Assembly (NCBI GenBank): GCA_017631315.1 | Contig: JAGBTN010000016.1 | Span: 149,098-213,097, forward strand | Direction: 5' to 3' | Source of the DNA: Bacteroidaceae bacterium | Lineage (GTDB): Bacteria > Bacteroidota > Bacteroidia > Bacteroidales > Bacteroidaceae | Length of the DNA stretch: 64,000 nt | In this document: one piece after another, positions 53,543 through 61,310 of the stretch | Position numbering within the stretch: position 1 is the stretch's first letter | Layout: each line of letters starts with the position of its first letter | Translations under genes and position numbers: made by a program | Notes under the pieces: model-generated | Database searches by the model: none | Seen by the model: the letters and a program-made list of their open reading frames with translations, nothing else | Told to the model about the DNA's origin: nothing

Positions 53543-54577
53543 ATGATTATGATGAAAGAATTATCAGAAAACATGTCCAATCGCGGGGTGATTGGATTTT
53601 TCAAGGTGCTACTACGTGGAGCAGGTCAAGTGATGTTTCAATGCAATGCATGGGCTGGTTTGTTTATCATTGCAGGAATTTTTTGGGGTGCATATCAAGC
53701 TCATACGCCCGAGGTGGCATGGGGCGCATTGCTTGGATTGATGGTCTCAACTACCACGGGGTATATTCTCAACCTGCCCAATAACGACGGGCGAGAGGGA
53801 TTGTGGGGGTTTAATGGAATCCTTGTCGGCTGTGCCTTCCCTACATTTCTGGGTAATACGGTGTGGATGTGGATTTCGTTGGCATTGTGTGCTGCTCTGA
53901 CTACATGGGTTAGGGAGGCTCTGAATAATGTTATGAGGCCCTGGAAGGTGAACTCATTTACATTTCCCTTTGTTATAAGCACATGGCTCTTTTTGCTTGC
54001 TTCGCGAGCTATGCATGGGTTGGACCCATTGCATATGGCTACGCCCATGCTGCCAGATCATCTTGCAACGGGAGGAGTTCTCTACGTTGGTCAGTTTGTT
54101 GTCTATTGGCTTAAATGTATATCTCAGGTATTTTTAATCAACTCATGGGTTGCAGGCTTGTTGTTTCTTATAGGCTTGTTCGTCTCTTCGCGATGGGCTG
54201 CATTGTGGGCTGCCATAGGCTCGGCATTGTCGATTGTTGTGGCTTCGGTCATGAGTGCTTCGGGGCATGATATTGCTAATGGCCTATACGGATTTAGTGC
54301 GGTGCTGACGGCGATAGCTCTGGCTACAGTCTTTTATCGTCCTACGTGGCGCTCGGCGCTGTGGGCTATTCTGGGAATAATCATCACCGTAGTGTCGCAG
54401 GCAGCGATGAATGTGCTGTTCGAGCCGTTTGGTTTAAGTACCCTCACTGCACCGTTCTGCATAGCTACATGGTTCTTCCTATTGCCTATGTTTAAGCTGG
54501 ACGAGGCCAAGCCTAATCACTCTCATTGGTCACCGTCGTTGAAGCATCATCTTCAGCCGAAGAACTCGCAGGCTTAA
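53543..54577 (+). CDS. Urea channel/transporter (UT family)
   Basis: A 344-residue membrane protein with ten or so hydrophobic segments. The repeated UT signature is visible: GYILNLPNNDGREGLWGFNGILVG in the first half (spanning more than one line) and GHDIANGLYGFSAVLTAIAL in the second. The family passes urea down its gradient. Placement right after ureD shows the cell takes up external urea as a nitrogen source. It ends 6 bp from the convergent MFS gene. No nickel transporter was seen nearby. Confidence 0.93.
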   Translation: MIMMKELSENMSNRGVIGFFKVLLRGAGQVMFQCNAWAGLFIIAGIFWGAYQAHTPEVAWGALLGLMVSTTTGYILNLPNNDGREGLWGFNGILVGCAFPTFLGNTVWMWISLALCAALTTWVREALNNVMRPWKVNSFTFPFVISTWLFLLASRAMHGLDPLHMATPMLPDHLATGGVLYVGQFVVYWLKCISQVFLINSWVAGLLFLIGLFVSSRWAALWAAIGSALSIVVASVMSASGHDIANGLYGFSAVLTAIALATVFYRPTWRSALWAILGIIITVVSQAAMNVLFEPFGLSTLTAPFCIATWFFLLPMFKLDEAKPNHSHWSPSLKHHLQPKNSQA

Positions 54578-54583
54578 ATATCT

Positions 54584-55987
54584 CTATGGCGACGTAGTTT
54601 TACCTAAAATTTTTCGACCAAGTGTGGCGGTTATAATGGCTCCGATAAGTTGAAGTGCCAGTGTAACCGCCAATACTGCATTTGTACCACCCCATTTCAA
54701 TACCAGAGGAGTGGTAAATACCCCAATTACAGCACCTGCTTTACCCATTGCAGCGGCTAATCCTGCTCCGGCGCCTCGCTCGGCAATGGGGTATATTTGA
54801 GGTGGGAGTATGAAGGTAATAAGATGGGGGCCGAAGTTGATGAATAACTCAAATATTATTATGCCTGCAATCATTACCCAGTGCGGAGATTTAAGCCATG
54901 ACCCCGCCAAAACTATAGCTAACCCTATGGCGCATAGGGCGAAACCCCAACTTTGCTGCTTGGTGTGTGACGAGCGTTTTACGACGCTTAGTCCCAACAT
55001 AAAACCTACGACCACAAATATATTCATATATGCCGATAGCTCAACCGATGAGGTTATCTCGCCTATGGCGCTGTTATCTCCTTCGCTTACACCCAATGCC
55101 ATGATGAGAGTTGGTAGAAAAACACCAATTCCATATACGCCATAACCTTCGCAAGCCCATGGTATGCCACATAGTATTGCACGTTGTAGGTTCTTGCCCT
55201 GAAACATTTGCCGCCATGTGTAGTTTGAATCATTGTCGTCTTTGCCATGATTGGATATTTCGCCAATCTCGACGTCCTTTCCCAGGAAGTAGTGCACAGC
55301 ATGCCGAGCCTCCTCGACTCGGCCTTGGGATAGCAGCCATCCGGGGCTCTGTTTGAAGCGTATCGAAGCCAGGAACATCACCGCGGCAAGTAGAGCAATG
55401 AGTGAGAATAAGCTATTCCAATGCTCCCGTATCTGCCAATGCTTTAGAATGAGGAAGCATATAAATGCTATGAGGATGTTACCCACAGCCGATGTGGCTT
55501 TGGCAGCTCCAACCATAAACAAACGCCAGCGCTGTGGCATAATTTCGGATATGTAATCCGAATCGAGGCTATATCCTCCGCCTACCCCGAACCCCATTGT
55601 AAAAAGGGCAATCATTAGCCACGGTATTTTGATTGACCATAGGGCAATTAAGGCTCCCACAAATATCAAAAGGGGGCTGAGGCGCAGATAACGCAGATAA
55701 CCTTGGTGGTCGCTCCATGAGCCTATGAGCAGCGACCCTGCCATTATACCCATCAAACTCATACTTGCAAGTAGTCCCTGTGCCAAGGAGGAGAGGTGGG
55801 TGTGGGAGAGTGCCTGCATAAGGGGAATTACCACACCTACAAGTGTTGAAAGCGCACCTCCCATCAATTGTCCCATAGATGCTACCATCCATACTCTGAG
55901 GTGCCCCCAGCGAAGAGGCATGGTATCCATATTCACAGTTTTATCGACTAAAGCTTGCTGTCTTGTGGTGTTTTCGTGTATTTTCAT
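54584..55987 (-). CDS. MFS transporter (sugar-porter-like)
   Basis: A 467-residue, 12-helix permease. GLLASMSLMGIMAGSLLIGSW and DHQGYLRYLRLSPLL carry the MFS A-motif region between helices 2 and 3. The sequence PQIYPIAERGAGAGLAAAMGK matches the conserved motif before helix 11 in sugar-porter and phosphate-transporter MFS members. The substrate is not evident. It faces the urea channel gene and is followed on the other side by the DUF3472 gene, so it need not be linked to urease. Confidence 0.9.
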   Translation of the reverse strand: MKIHENTTRQQALVDKTVNMDTMPLRWGHLRVWMVASMGQLMGGALSTLVGVVIPLMQALSHTHLSSLAQGLLASMSLMGIMAGSLLIGSWSDHQGYLRYLRLSPLLIFVGALIALWSIKIPWLMIALFTMGFGVGGGYSLDSDYISEIMPQRWRLFMVGAAKATSAVGNILIAFICFLILKHWQIREHWNSLFSLIALLAAVMFLASIRFKQSPGWLLSQGRVEEARHAVHYFLGKDVEIGEISNHGKDDNDSNYTWRQMFQGKNLQRAILCGIPWACEGYGVYGIGVFLPTLIMALGVSEGDNSAIGEITSSVELSAYMNIFVVVGFMLGLSVVKRSSHTKQQSWGFALCAIGLAIVLAGSWLKSPHWVMIAGIIIFELFINFGPHLITFILPPQIYPIAERGAGAGLAAAMGKAGAVIGVFTTPLVLKWGGTNAVLAVTLALQLIGAIITATLGRKILGKTTSP

Positions 55988-56024
55988 AATAGAGCGTTTT
56001 TGCTGAAAGGTGCAAAATCTGCTC

Positions 56025-56061
56025 CAAAAAAATCCCTGCCTTCAAAACAGAAAGCAGGGAT
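56025..56061 (-). terminator. Terminator of the DUF3472 gene
   Basis: On the minus strand ATCCCTGC and GCAGGGAT form a stem with a 14-nt loop, followed by TTTTTTT. It lies 23 bp after the DUF3472 stop and just before the MFS gene. Confidence 0.88.
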
Positions 56062-56083
56062 ATCGTATGGCGAATTCTATTTA

Positions 56084-57514
56084 TTAGAACTTGCTGCGGT
56101 CGTCGGTAGAACCAGAGAGCTTGATGAGAGCCTTGAAGTCAATCTCTGGAGCCTTGCCGTTGCCCTCACGCTCGAACTTTGTGCCATAGGCAACCTTGTC
56201 GTCGATGTAGCCGATGTTGCGCAGGTAGAAGTTGCCGTTCTCGCTCACACCACCCGAGTAGTCGCAACGCAAGCCCTCGTGACCTGTGCCGTCGCAAGTG
56301 AGCTTACCCGACTTGAGCTCGGTCCAGTTGCCATCCTTGTCACGCATCCACTGCGATGGGAACTCTACGCTGCGTGGAATCCAACCGCACTCTGGGCGGA
56401 AGTTCTCGCAGAATGAGTAAGCACCCTTGTAATATGTCTCAATGCCTGGGCGACGAATCTCGGCGAGGAATACCCAGCCCTCGTCACCACGGAAGTAACC
56501 TGTGTAGAGAGAATTGCCTGTAGCCTTGCCGTTCTTGTACTCTGGGCGTACGCGTACCAACGTAGCATATACTCGGCCTGCCTCCCAGTCGTAACGGTAG
56601 AAGTTCTGTACGCCAGAACCCTCGTGGCTGTAAGAGTTTGTCTGCACACCCTTGCCATTGCGAACGAGCTCCGAGATAAGACCTTTCTCGGTGTCGGTAT
56701 CCCATACCGAGAAGAGTACCATGCGGCTCTTGCCCTTCTCGTTCGGCTGAATACCCATATAGAAGCCATCGCCGCCTGTGAGCATATAGTATGCGCCTGA
56801 AATATCCTCACCCTCTGGAACAAATACCTCGTTGTAGAAGTACTCGGTGTTCTCTGGCGTAGCCCACTGGAAGTGGTTTGATGGACCACGACGTACGAAG
56901 TGAGGAACGTGTTTCTCGAGCTCCTCGGCAGTTACGAAGATAACCTCGTCCTTAACCTTCTCTGTTACGTTGTTCACAGCCTCGCCTGTTGCCAATACGG
57001 TTGAGAATGTTGGGTAGCTTGCAGCTGTTGTAGTGACAGGCTCGATGTCGATGCGTACGTGACCCGCCTTCTCAACATTTACCTTGCCTACATAATAATC
57101 TTTGCTGGCATCTGTAGATGCAACCTTTAAAGAGAAACTCTTGCCACAGCACTTAACCTTGAGCTCAGCCACACCTTCAGGAACGTCGGCAGCACGAAGG
57201 CCCAAGTGAAGCTCGCCGGTGTAGGCTGTGTAGAAGAATACGGAAATCTGGTGAGGAGTCTGCTCCTGATACTTTGGAAGCCAAGCACCTGCAATCATCT
57301 CGGCATCGTTTGGAAGCGAGTAGCCGTTTGCAATGATGTCGTTTGCAAAGGCTGGAGTCTCCTTTGATGTTGGGTCGAGAGGAGTAACATAGGCGTTGCA
57401 CTTGAATGGAATCTCCAACGTAAGCTCCTCAACAGAGGGAGCACATTGTGTGAATGCTGCGACTGTTGTCATCAGACATAGAGCAGCGAGGAAAAATTTA
57501 CGAATACTCTTCAT
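56084..57514 (-). CDS. Secreted DUF3472/DUF5077-type protein
   Basis: A 476-residue protein with an N-terminal signal (AALCLMTTVAAFTQCA, possibly a lipoprotein Cys). Residues about 40-170 look like the DUF5077 jelly roll (YTGELHLGLRAADVPEGVAEL). Residues about 210-460 are DUF3472 (GPSNHFQWATPENTEYFYNE, GYFRGDEGWVFLAEIRRPG). Such proteins are secreted by Bacteroidetes and possibly bind or process glycans; none is assigned a role here. Codon use is strongly biased to GAG Glu. It has a near-perfect promoter at 57541-57571. Confidence 0.82.
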   Translation of the reverse strand: MKSIRKFFLAALCLMTTVAAFTQCAPSVEELTLEIPFKCNAYVTPLDPTSKETPAFANDIIANGYSLPNDAEMIAGAWLPKYQEQTPHQISVFFYTAYTGELHLGLRAADVPEGVAELKVKCCGKSFSLKVASTDASKDYYVGKVNVEKAGHVRIDIEPVTTTAASYPTFSTVLATGEAVNNVTEKVKDEVIFVTAEELEKHVPHFVRRGPSNHFQWATPENTEYFYNEVFVPEGEDISGAYYMLTGGDGFYMGIQPNEKGKSRMVLFSVWDTDTEKGLISELVRNGKGVQTNSYSHEGSGVQNFYRYDWEAGRVYATLVRVRPEYKNGKATGNSLYTGYFRGDEGWVFLAEIRRPGIETYYKGAYSFCENFRPECGWIPRSVEFPSQWMRDKDGNWTELKSGKLTCDGTGHEGLRCDYSGGVSENGNFYLRNIGYIDDKVAYGTKFEREGNGKAPEIDFKALIKLSGSTDDRSKF

Positions 57515-57540
57515 TGTAGTTGATTGTTAATTGTTTGGCG

Positions 57541-57571
57541 CAAAGTTAGCGTTTATCGGCTTATCTACAAA
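57541..57571 (-). promoter_or_regulatory. Promoter of the DUF3472 gene
   Basis: On the minus strand TTTG (57568-57571) and TAACTTTG (57541-57548) are separated by 19 bp, an ideal Bacteroidetes promoter. The -33 box overlaps the 3' end of the aldehyde dehydrogenase gene. Confidence 0.88.
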
Positions 57572-58947
57572 ATCTTTTTTACTATCGAGAATAATTTATA
57601 GGGCATATACCTAAACGGAAGGTCAATCCATGTAGGTGAAACAACCACTGCTCGTCGGTGCGAGAAGACATCAAACGAGAGTCGTCCGTGATATGAGCCC
57701 ATGCCCGAATTACCCACTCCGCCAAATGGCAGATTCTCATTTGCGATGTGCATAATTGTGTCGTTTATGCAGGCTCCGCCCGACGATGTGCGGCGAATGA
57801 TGCGCCATCCCTGTTTTTCGTCACCAAAATAGTATAGAGCAAGGGGTTTTTCGCGCTCGGTGATAAATCTTACAACCTCTTCGCTGCGCTCAAAAGTGAG
57901 CATTGGTAATATGGGGCCGAATATCTCCTCCTGCATAACTTCAGCTGAAGGATTCACTTGGGTCAGCAACGTAGGTGCTATAAAACGCTCTTCGGGGATG
58001 GCTGTACCTCCTGCGGCGACTTTGCCATCCTTTAGGTAATTTGTGACACGCTCAAATGCCTTGTCGTTTACCATACGCACATAGTGGCGGCTTTTGCTTG
58101 TGTCGTTGCCGTGCAAGGATTCGATGGCGGCCTTAAACTCCTCGATAAACGGTTGTTCTAACGATTTGTGTATCAATAGATAGTCGGGAGCGATGCAGGT
58201 TTGACCCGAGTTGAGAGTCTTACCCCAGGCTATGCGTCGTGCTGCGAGTTTCAGGTCGGCACTTTTATCCACTATGCAAGGACTTTTGCCACCCAACTCC
58301 AGCACTACAGGCGTTAGATGTTTGGCTGCTGCTGCCATGACAGTCTTGCCAAGTGAGGGGCTGCCGGTGAAGAAAATTAAGTCGAAACGCTGCTCCAGCA
58401 GAGTGGCGTTTACCTGTCGATTACCTTGTACCACGGCTATGTATTTCTCGTCGAATGTGGCCTCAATCATCTGTTCCAAAACCTTCGATACGTGGGGTAC
58501 ATAGGGCGATGGTTTCAGTATGGCTGTGCAACCTGCCGAGATGGCTCCCACCAAAGGATTGAGAAGCAATTGTACGGGGTAATTCCACGGTGCAATGATG
58601 AGTGCCGAGCCAAGGGGCTCGCTTACTACATAACTTCGTGATGGAAACATCTTTAGCGGAGTGGAGTGCTTCTCGGGTTTAACCCATTTTTTTAGGTTCT
58701 TGATATGGTTCTTAATCTCCCCTTCGACAATGCTCAGCTCGGTCAAGAAGGCCTCCTCTTTCGACTTGTGCAAATCTGCCCATAGTGCCTCATAAAGGGG
58801 TCTTTCCCACTCCTTGAGAGCTGCGAGCAGTAGTTTGAGCTGCTTTATGCGGAAGTCTATATTGAGCGTAGCCTCGGAGTGGAAAAACTCGTGCTGTGCC
58901 TCGACGAGCGAAAAGATGCTTTCTGTTGATGTGTTTTCGATTACCAT
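57565..58947 (-). CDS. Aldehyde dehydrogenase (ALDH3-like, fatty aldehyde type)
   Basis: A 460-residue NAD(P)-dependent enzyme. VLELGGKSPCIVD holds the conserved Glu and NSGQTCIAPDYLL the catalytic Cys. LIIAPWNYPVQLLLNPLVGA is the cofactor-binding strand. The absence of an extra N-terminal region and the hydrophobic C-terminus (YMPYKLFSIVKKIL) fit the ALDH3 group that oxidises long-chain aldehydes. The start is ATG 58947 (MVIENTSTES); an upstream frame lies in the SDR gene. It sits 10 bp after the SDR gene, so alcohol to aldehyde to acid is a likely joint pathway. Confidence 0.93.
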   Translation of the reverse strand: MVIENTSTESIFSLVEAQHEFFHSEATLNIDFRIKQLKLLLAALKEWERPLYEALWADLHKSKEEAFLTELSIVEGEIKNHIKNLKKWVKPEKHSTPLKMFPSRSYVVSEPLGSALIIAPWNYPVQLLLNPLVGAISAGCTAILKPSPYVPHVSKVLEQMIEATFDEKYIAVVQGNRQVNATLLEQRFDLIFFTGSPSLGKTVMAAAAKHLTPVVLELGGKSPCIVDKSADLKLAARRIAWGKTLNSGQTCIAPDYLLIHKSLEQPFIEEFKAAIESLHGNDTSKSRHYVRMVNDKAFERVTNYLKDGKVAAGGTAIPEERFIAPTLLTQVNPSAEVMQEEIFGPILPMLTFERSEEVVRFITEREKPLALYYFGDEKQGWRIIRRTSSGGACINDTIMHIANENLPFGGVGNSGMGSYHGRLSFDVFSHRRAVVVSPTWIDLPFRYMPYKLFSIVKKIL

Positions 58948-58957
58948 AATTGTTGAA

Positions 58958-59767
58958 TTAGTTTTTTCTGCCTGTAAAGTGGTCAAGAGCATTGTAGATG
59001 CCAAGCACCTTGCACAATAGGTCAAGACCTCTTAATGGCAATATTGCTTGCAAGGTACGAATTATATGGTAACCGAGAGGCCAACTACTGATTTTTTTGT
59101 TCTTTTCAATAGCTTTCAGAATCTTTTTTGCTACCCACTCGGGCTTTAGTATGGGGATGATGCGTGAGCGTACGCCATCGAACATTCCGGTGTTGATATA
59201 GTATGGAGCTATGGTTGTTACATGCACATTGCTCTTTGCCTCCTGCAACTCAACACGCAGCGAGTCCGACCAGCCAATCACGGCCCACTTGCTTGCAGCA
59301 TAGACCGACATTTTGGGGTTGGCGATGAAGCCTGCTGCCGAGGCAATATTGCAGATGTGTCCCACGTTACGCTCAAGCATGGGTGGTAGAGCCTGCAATG
59401 CTACTACCATTGGAGCCACGGCATTTATTGCCATAGTGCGGTCAATCTCCTGTTGTGTCTGCTGGTCAAATGTCTTGTTGCTGGTGATTATTCCGGCCGA
59501 GTTAATCACTATATCCACGTCGCCACACTCCTCTGTGACAGTGGTAAATGCCTCCTTGACTTGTACGGAATTAGCCACATCGACCTTATAGCCCTTTACC
59601 TTGCCAAAGGCATTTAGTTCCGACTCTGTTGCGTCAATATTTTCTTGGTTGATATCCCATATAACCACACTCTTTGCTCCCATCTGGAGAGCCATTCGTC
59701 CCATGATGCGACCAATGCCTGATGCACCTCCTGTAATGAGGATAGTCCTTCCCTTAATTTTTGTCAT
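58958..59767 (-). CDS. Short-chain dehydrogenase/reductase
   Basis: A 269-residue SDR with TILITGGASGIGRIMG (cofactor loop), VINSAGI and the catalytic YAASKW, in which Tyr and Lys are intact. The C-terminal WPLGYHIIRTLQAILP segment is hydrophobic, as in the membrane-associated SDR16C/retinol or fatty-alcohol dehydrogenases. The start is the ATG at 59767 (MTKIKGRT). Minus-strand TACCTTTG at 59801-59808 is a likely -7 box. Confidence 0.93.
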   Translation of the reverse strand: MTKIKGRTILITGGASGIGRIMGRMALQMGAKSVVIWDINQENIDATESELNAFGKVKGYKVDVANSVQVKEAFTTVTEECGDVDIVINSAGIITSNKTFDQQTQQEIDRTMAINAVAPMVVALQALPPMLERNVGHICNIASAAGFIANPKMSVYAASKWAVIGWSDSLRVELQEAKSNVHVTTIAPYYINTGMFDGVRSRIIPILKPEWVAKKILKAIEKNKKISSWPLGYHIIRTLQAILPLRGLDLLCKVLGIYNALDHFTGRKN

Positions 59768-59800
59768 TTTTCCTTTATTTTCTATTAAAACTTTGCGCCG

Positions 59801-59808
59801 CAAAGGTA
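59801..59808 (-). promoter_or_regulatory. Likely -7 box of the SDR-ALDH operon
   Basis: On the minus strand TACCTTTG lies 34 bp before the SDR start. A -33 TTTG is not clear. Confidence 0.6.
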
Positions 59809-59857
59809 TTTTCTTTTGGGGGTGTTTCTGTATTTTGCTGCGAGAATGGGAACAAAT

Positions 59858-59917
59858 ATGCTATTGATGTGGCGAAAGTTTGCGAAAATGCTATTATCGT
59901 GGCGAAATAGTTTGGCT
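59858..59917. repeat. Two imperfect 30-bp direct repeats in the divergent promoter region
   Basis: ATGCTATTGATGTGGCGAAA begins at 59858 and ATGCTATTATCGTGGCGAAA at 59888. They share most positions, with an offset of 30 bp, about three helical turns. They lie between the divergent SDR and Gfo/Idh promoters and look like paired operator sites. Confidence 0.6.
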
Positions 59918-59942
59918 GGATAGAAAAAAAGTTGTAATTTTA
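59911..59942 (+). promoter_or_regulatory. Probable promoter of the Gfo/Idh gene
   Basis: TTTG (59911-59914), 20 bp spacer and TAATTTTA (59935-59942). The last -7 base is A instead of G. It overlaps the second direct repeat. Confidence 0.6.
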
Positions 59943-60003
59943 TCACGAGAAACTGTACCTAAACATTTAGGAATATTCAATTTTACTTAAAAACTAAAAT
60001 ATT

Positions 60004-61284
60004 ATGGCAATTAACAGAAAAGATTTTCTCAAGGCTATGGGAGGTTTGGCGGCTTTGACCATCCTGCCTCGTAAAGTTCTTGGAGGCCCAGGTCACATCG
60101 CGCCAAACGATCAGTTGACTAAGGGTATTATCGGTATGGGTGGTATCGGCTACATGGTAAACCACTTCTCAAGCAACGAGCGATGCCGTTTGGTTTCAGT
60201 TTGCGACTGTGACGACAACCACTTGGAGCGCGCTGTGAAGCTCTCGAAGGAGCGATTGAATGAGGAGGTGAAGGGTTACCATTTCTATCGCGACCTTATC
60301 AATGACCCTAACGTCGATATCGTTCACATCGCTACTCCTCCACACTGGCACGGTATTATGTCGGTTGAGGCTGCTAAGGCAGGTAAGGATATTTGGTGTG
60401 AGAAGCCAATGACCCGTACAATCGGCGAGGGTAAGAAGGTGATGGAGGCTATCCGCCAGAATAACCGTATCTTCCGTTTGAACACATGGTTCCGTTTCCA
60501 GGATACTTTCTATGGTCTTGGTACTAAGGTTGAGCCTTTGAAGAAGTTGGTTGACAGCGGTCTTTTGGGCTGGCCTTTGAAGGTTACCATCTCGGGTAAC
60601 AATGGTTTCCCTTGGAAGTTCTTCTGGGTAGGTAAGGAGAATTTGGTTGAGCAGCCAATCCCTAAGCACTTCGACTACGACTTGTGGTTGGGTCCAGCTC
60701 CTTACAAGCCATACAACGAGCACCGTACTCACCAGACATTCCGTGGTTACTGGGATTATGATGGTGGTGGCCTTGGTGATATGGGTCAGCACTATATCGA
60801 CCCTGTACAGTACATCTTGGGTAAGGATAATACATCTCCTGTAAAGGTTGAGGTTGATGCTCCACAGCAGCACTGGGATGCTATCGGTACATGGCGTAAG
60901 GTTGTTTACACTTACGACGATGGTTGCCAGATCATTCTTGAGGGTGAGGGTCACGAGACTCCAAATGGTCCATTCATCGAAGGTCCATTGGGCGCAGTAT
61001 ATCAGGGCTTCCGTTGCACAATTCCTAACATTATGGACAAGCTCAACGAGATGCCAGATCCAGAGCCACAGAACACCGACTTCATTGATTGTGTTCACAC
61101 TCGCGAGAAGTTTGCGCTTAACGAGATTAACGGTTTCCGTTCGTCAACAATCGTTAATATGGGTCTTTGCGCTTTGCGCTTGAACCGTACGTTGGAGTTC
61201 GATCCAGTAAACTTGAAGTTCATTAACGACGACGCTGCAAATGCGCTGATCGATCAGCCAATGCGTGGTCCTTGGTCAATGTAG
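60004..61284 (+). CDS. Secreted Gfo/Idh/MocA family oxidoreductase
   Basis: A 426-residue NAD(P)-dependent sugar dehydrogenase. The N-terminus INRKDFLKAMGGLAALTIL resembles a Tat signal with an RK in place of RR. TKGIIGMGGIGYMVNHF begins the Rossmann fold, IWCEKPMTRTIGEG holds the conserved Lys of the family, and YWDYDGGGLGDMGQHYIDP is a late conserved motif. The protein may oxidise the C3 hydroxyl of a glycoside. The HEAT/DUF1080 gene follows 26 bp later. Its codons are extremely biased (TTG, GAG, CCA/CCT), suggesting high expression in its home genome. Confidence 0.9.
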   Translation: MAINRKDFLKAMGGLAALTILPRKVLGGPGHIAPNDQLTKGIIGMGGIGYMVNHFSSNERCRLVSVCDCDDNHLERAVKLSKERLNEEVKGYHFYRDLINDPNVDIVHIATPPHWHGIMSVEAAKAGKDIWCEKPMTRTIGEGKKVMEAIRQNNRIFRLNTWFRFQDTFYGLGTKVEPLKKLVDSGLLGWPLKVTISGNNGFPWKFFWVGKENLVEQPIPKHFDYDLWLGPAPYKPYNEHRTHQTFRGYWDYDGGGLGDMGQHYIDPVQYILGKDNTSPVKVEVDAPQQHWDAIGTWRKVVYTYDDGCQIILEGEGHETPNGPFIEGPLGAVYQGFRCTIPNIMDKLNEMPDPEPQNTDFIDCVHTREKFALNEINGFRSSTIVNMGLCALRLNRTLEFDPVNLKFINDDAANALIDQPMRGPWSM

Positions 61285-61310
61285 TACAAACCCCAAAACG
61301 AAAAAGAACA

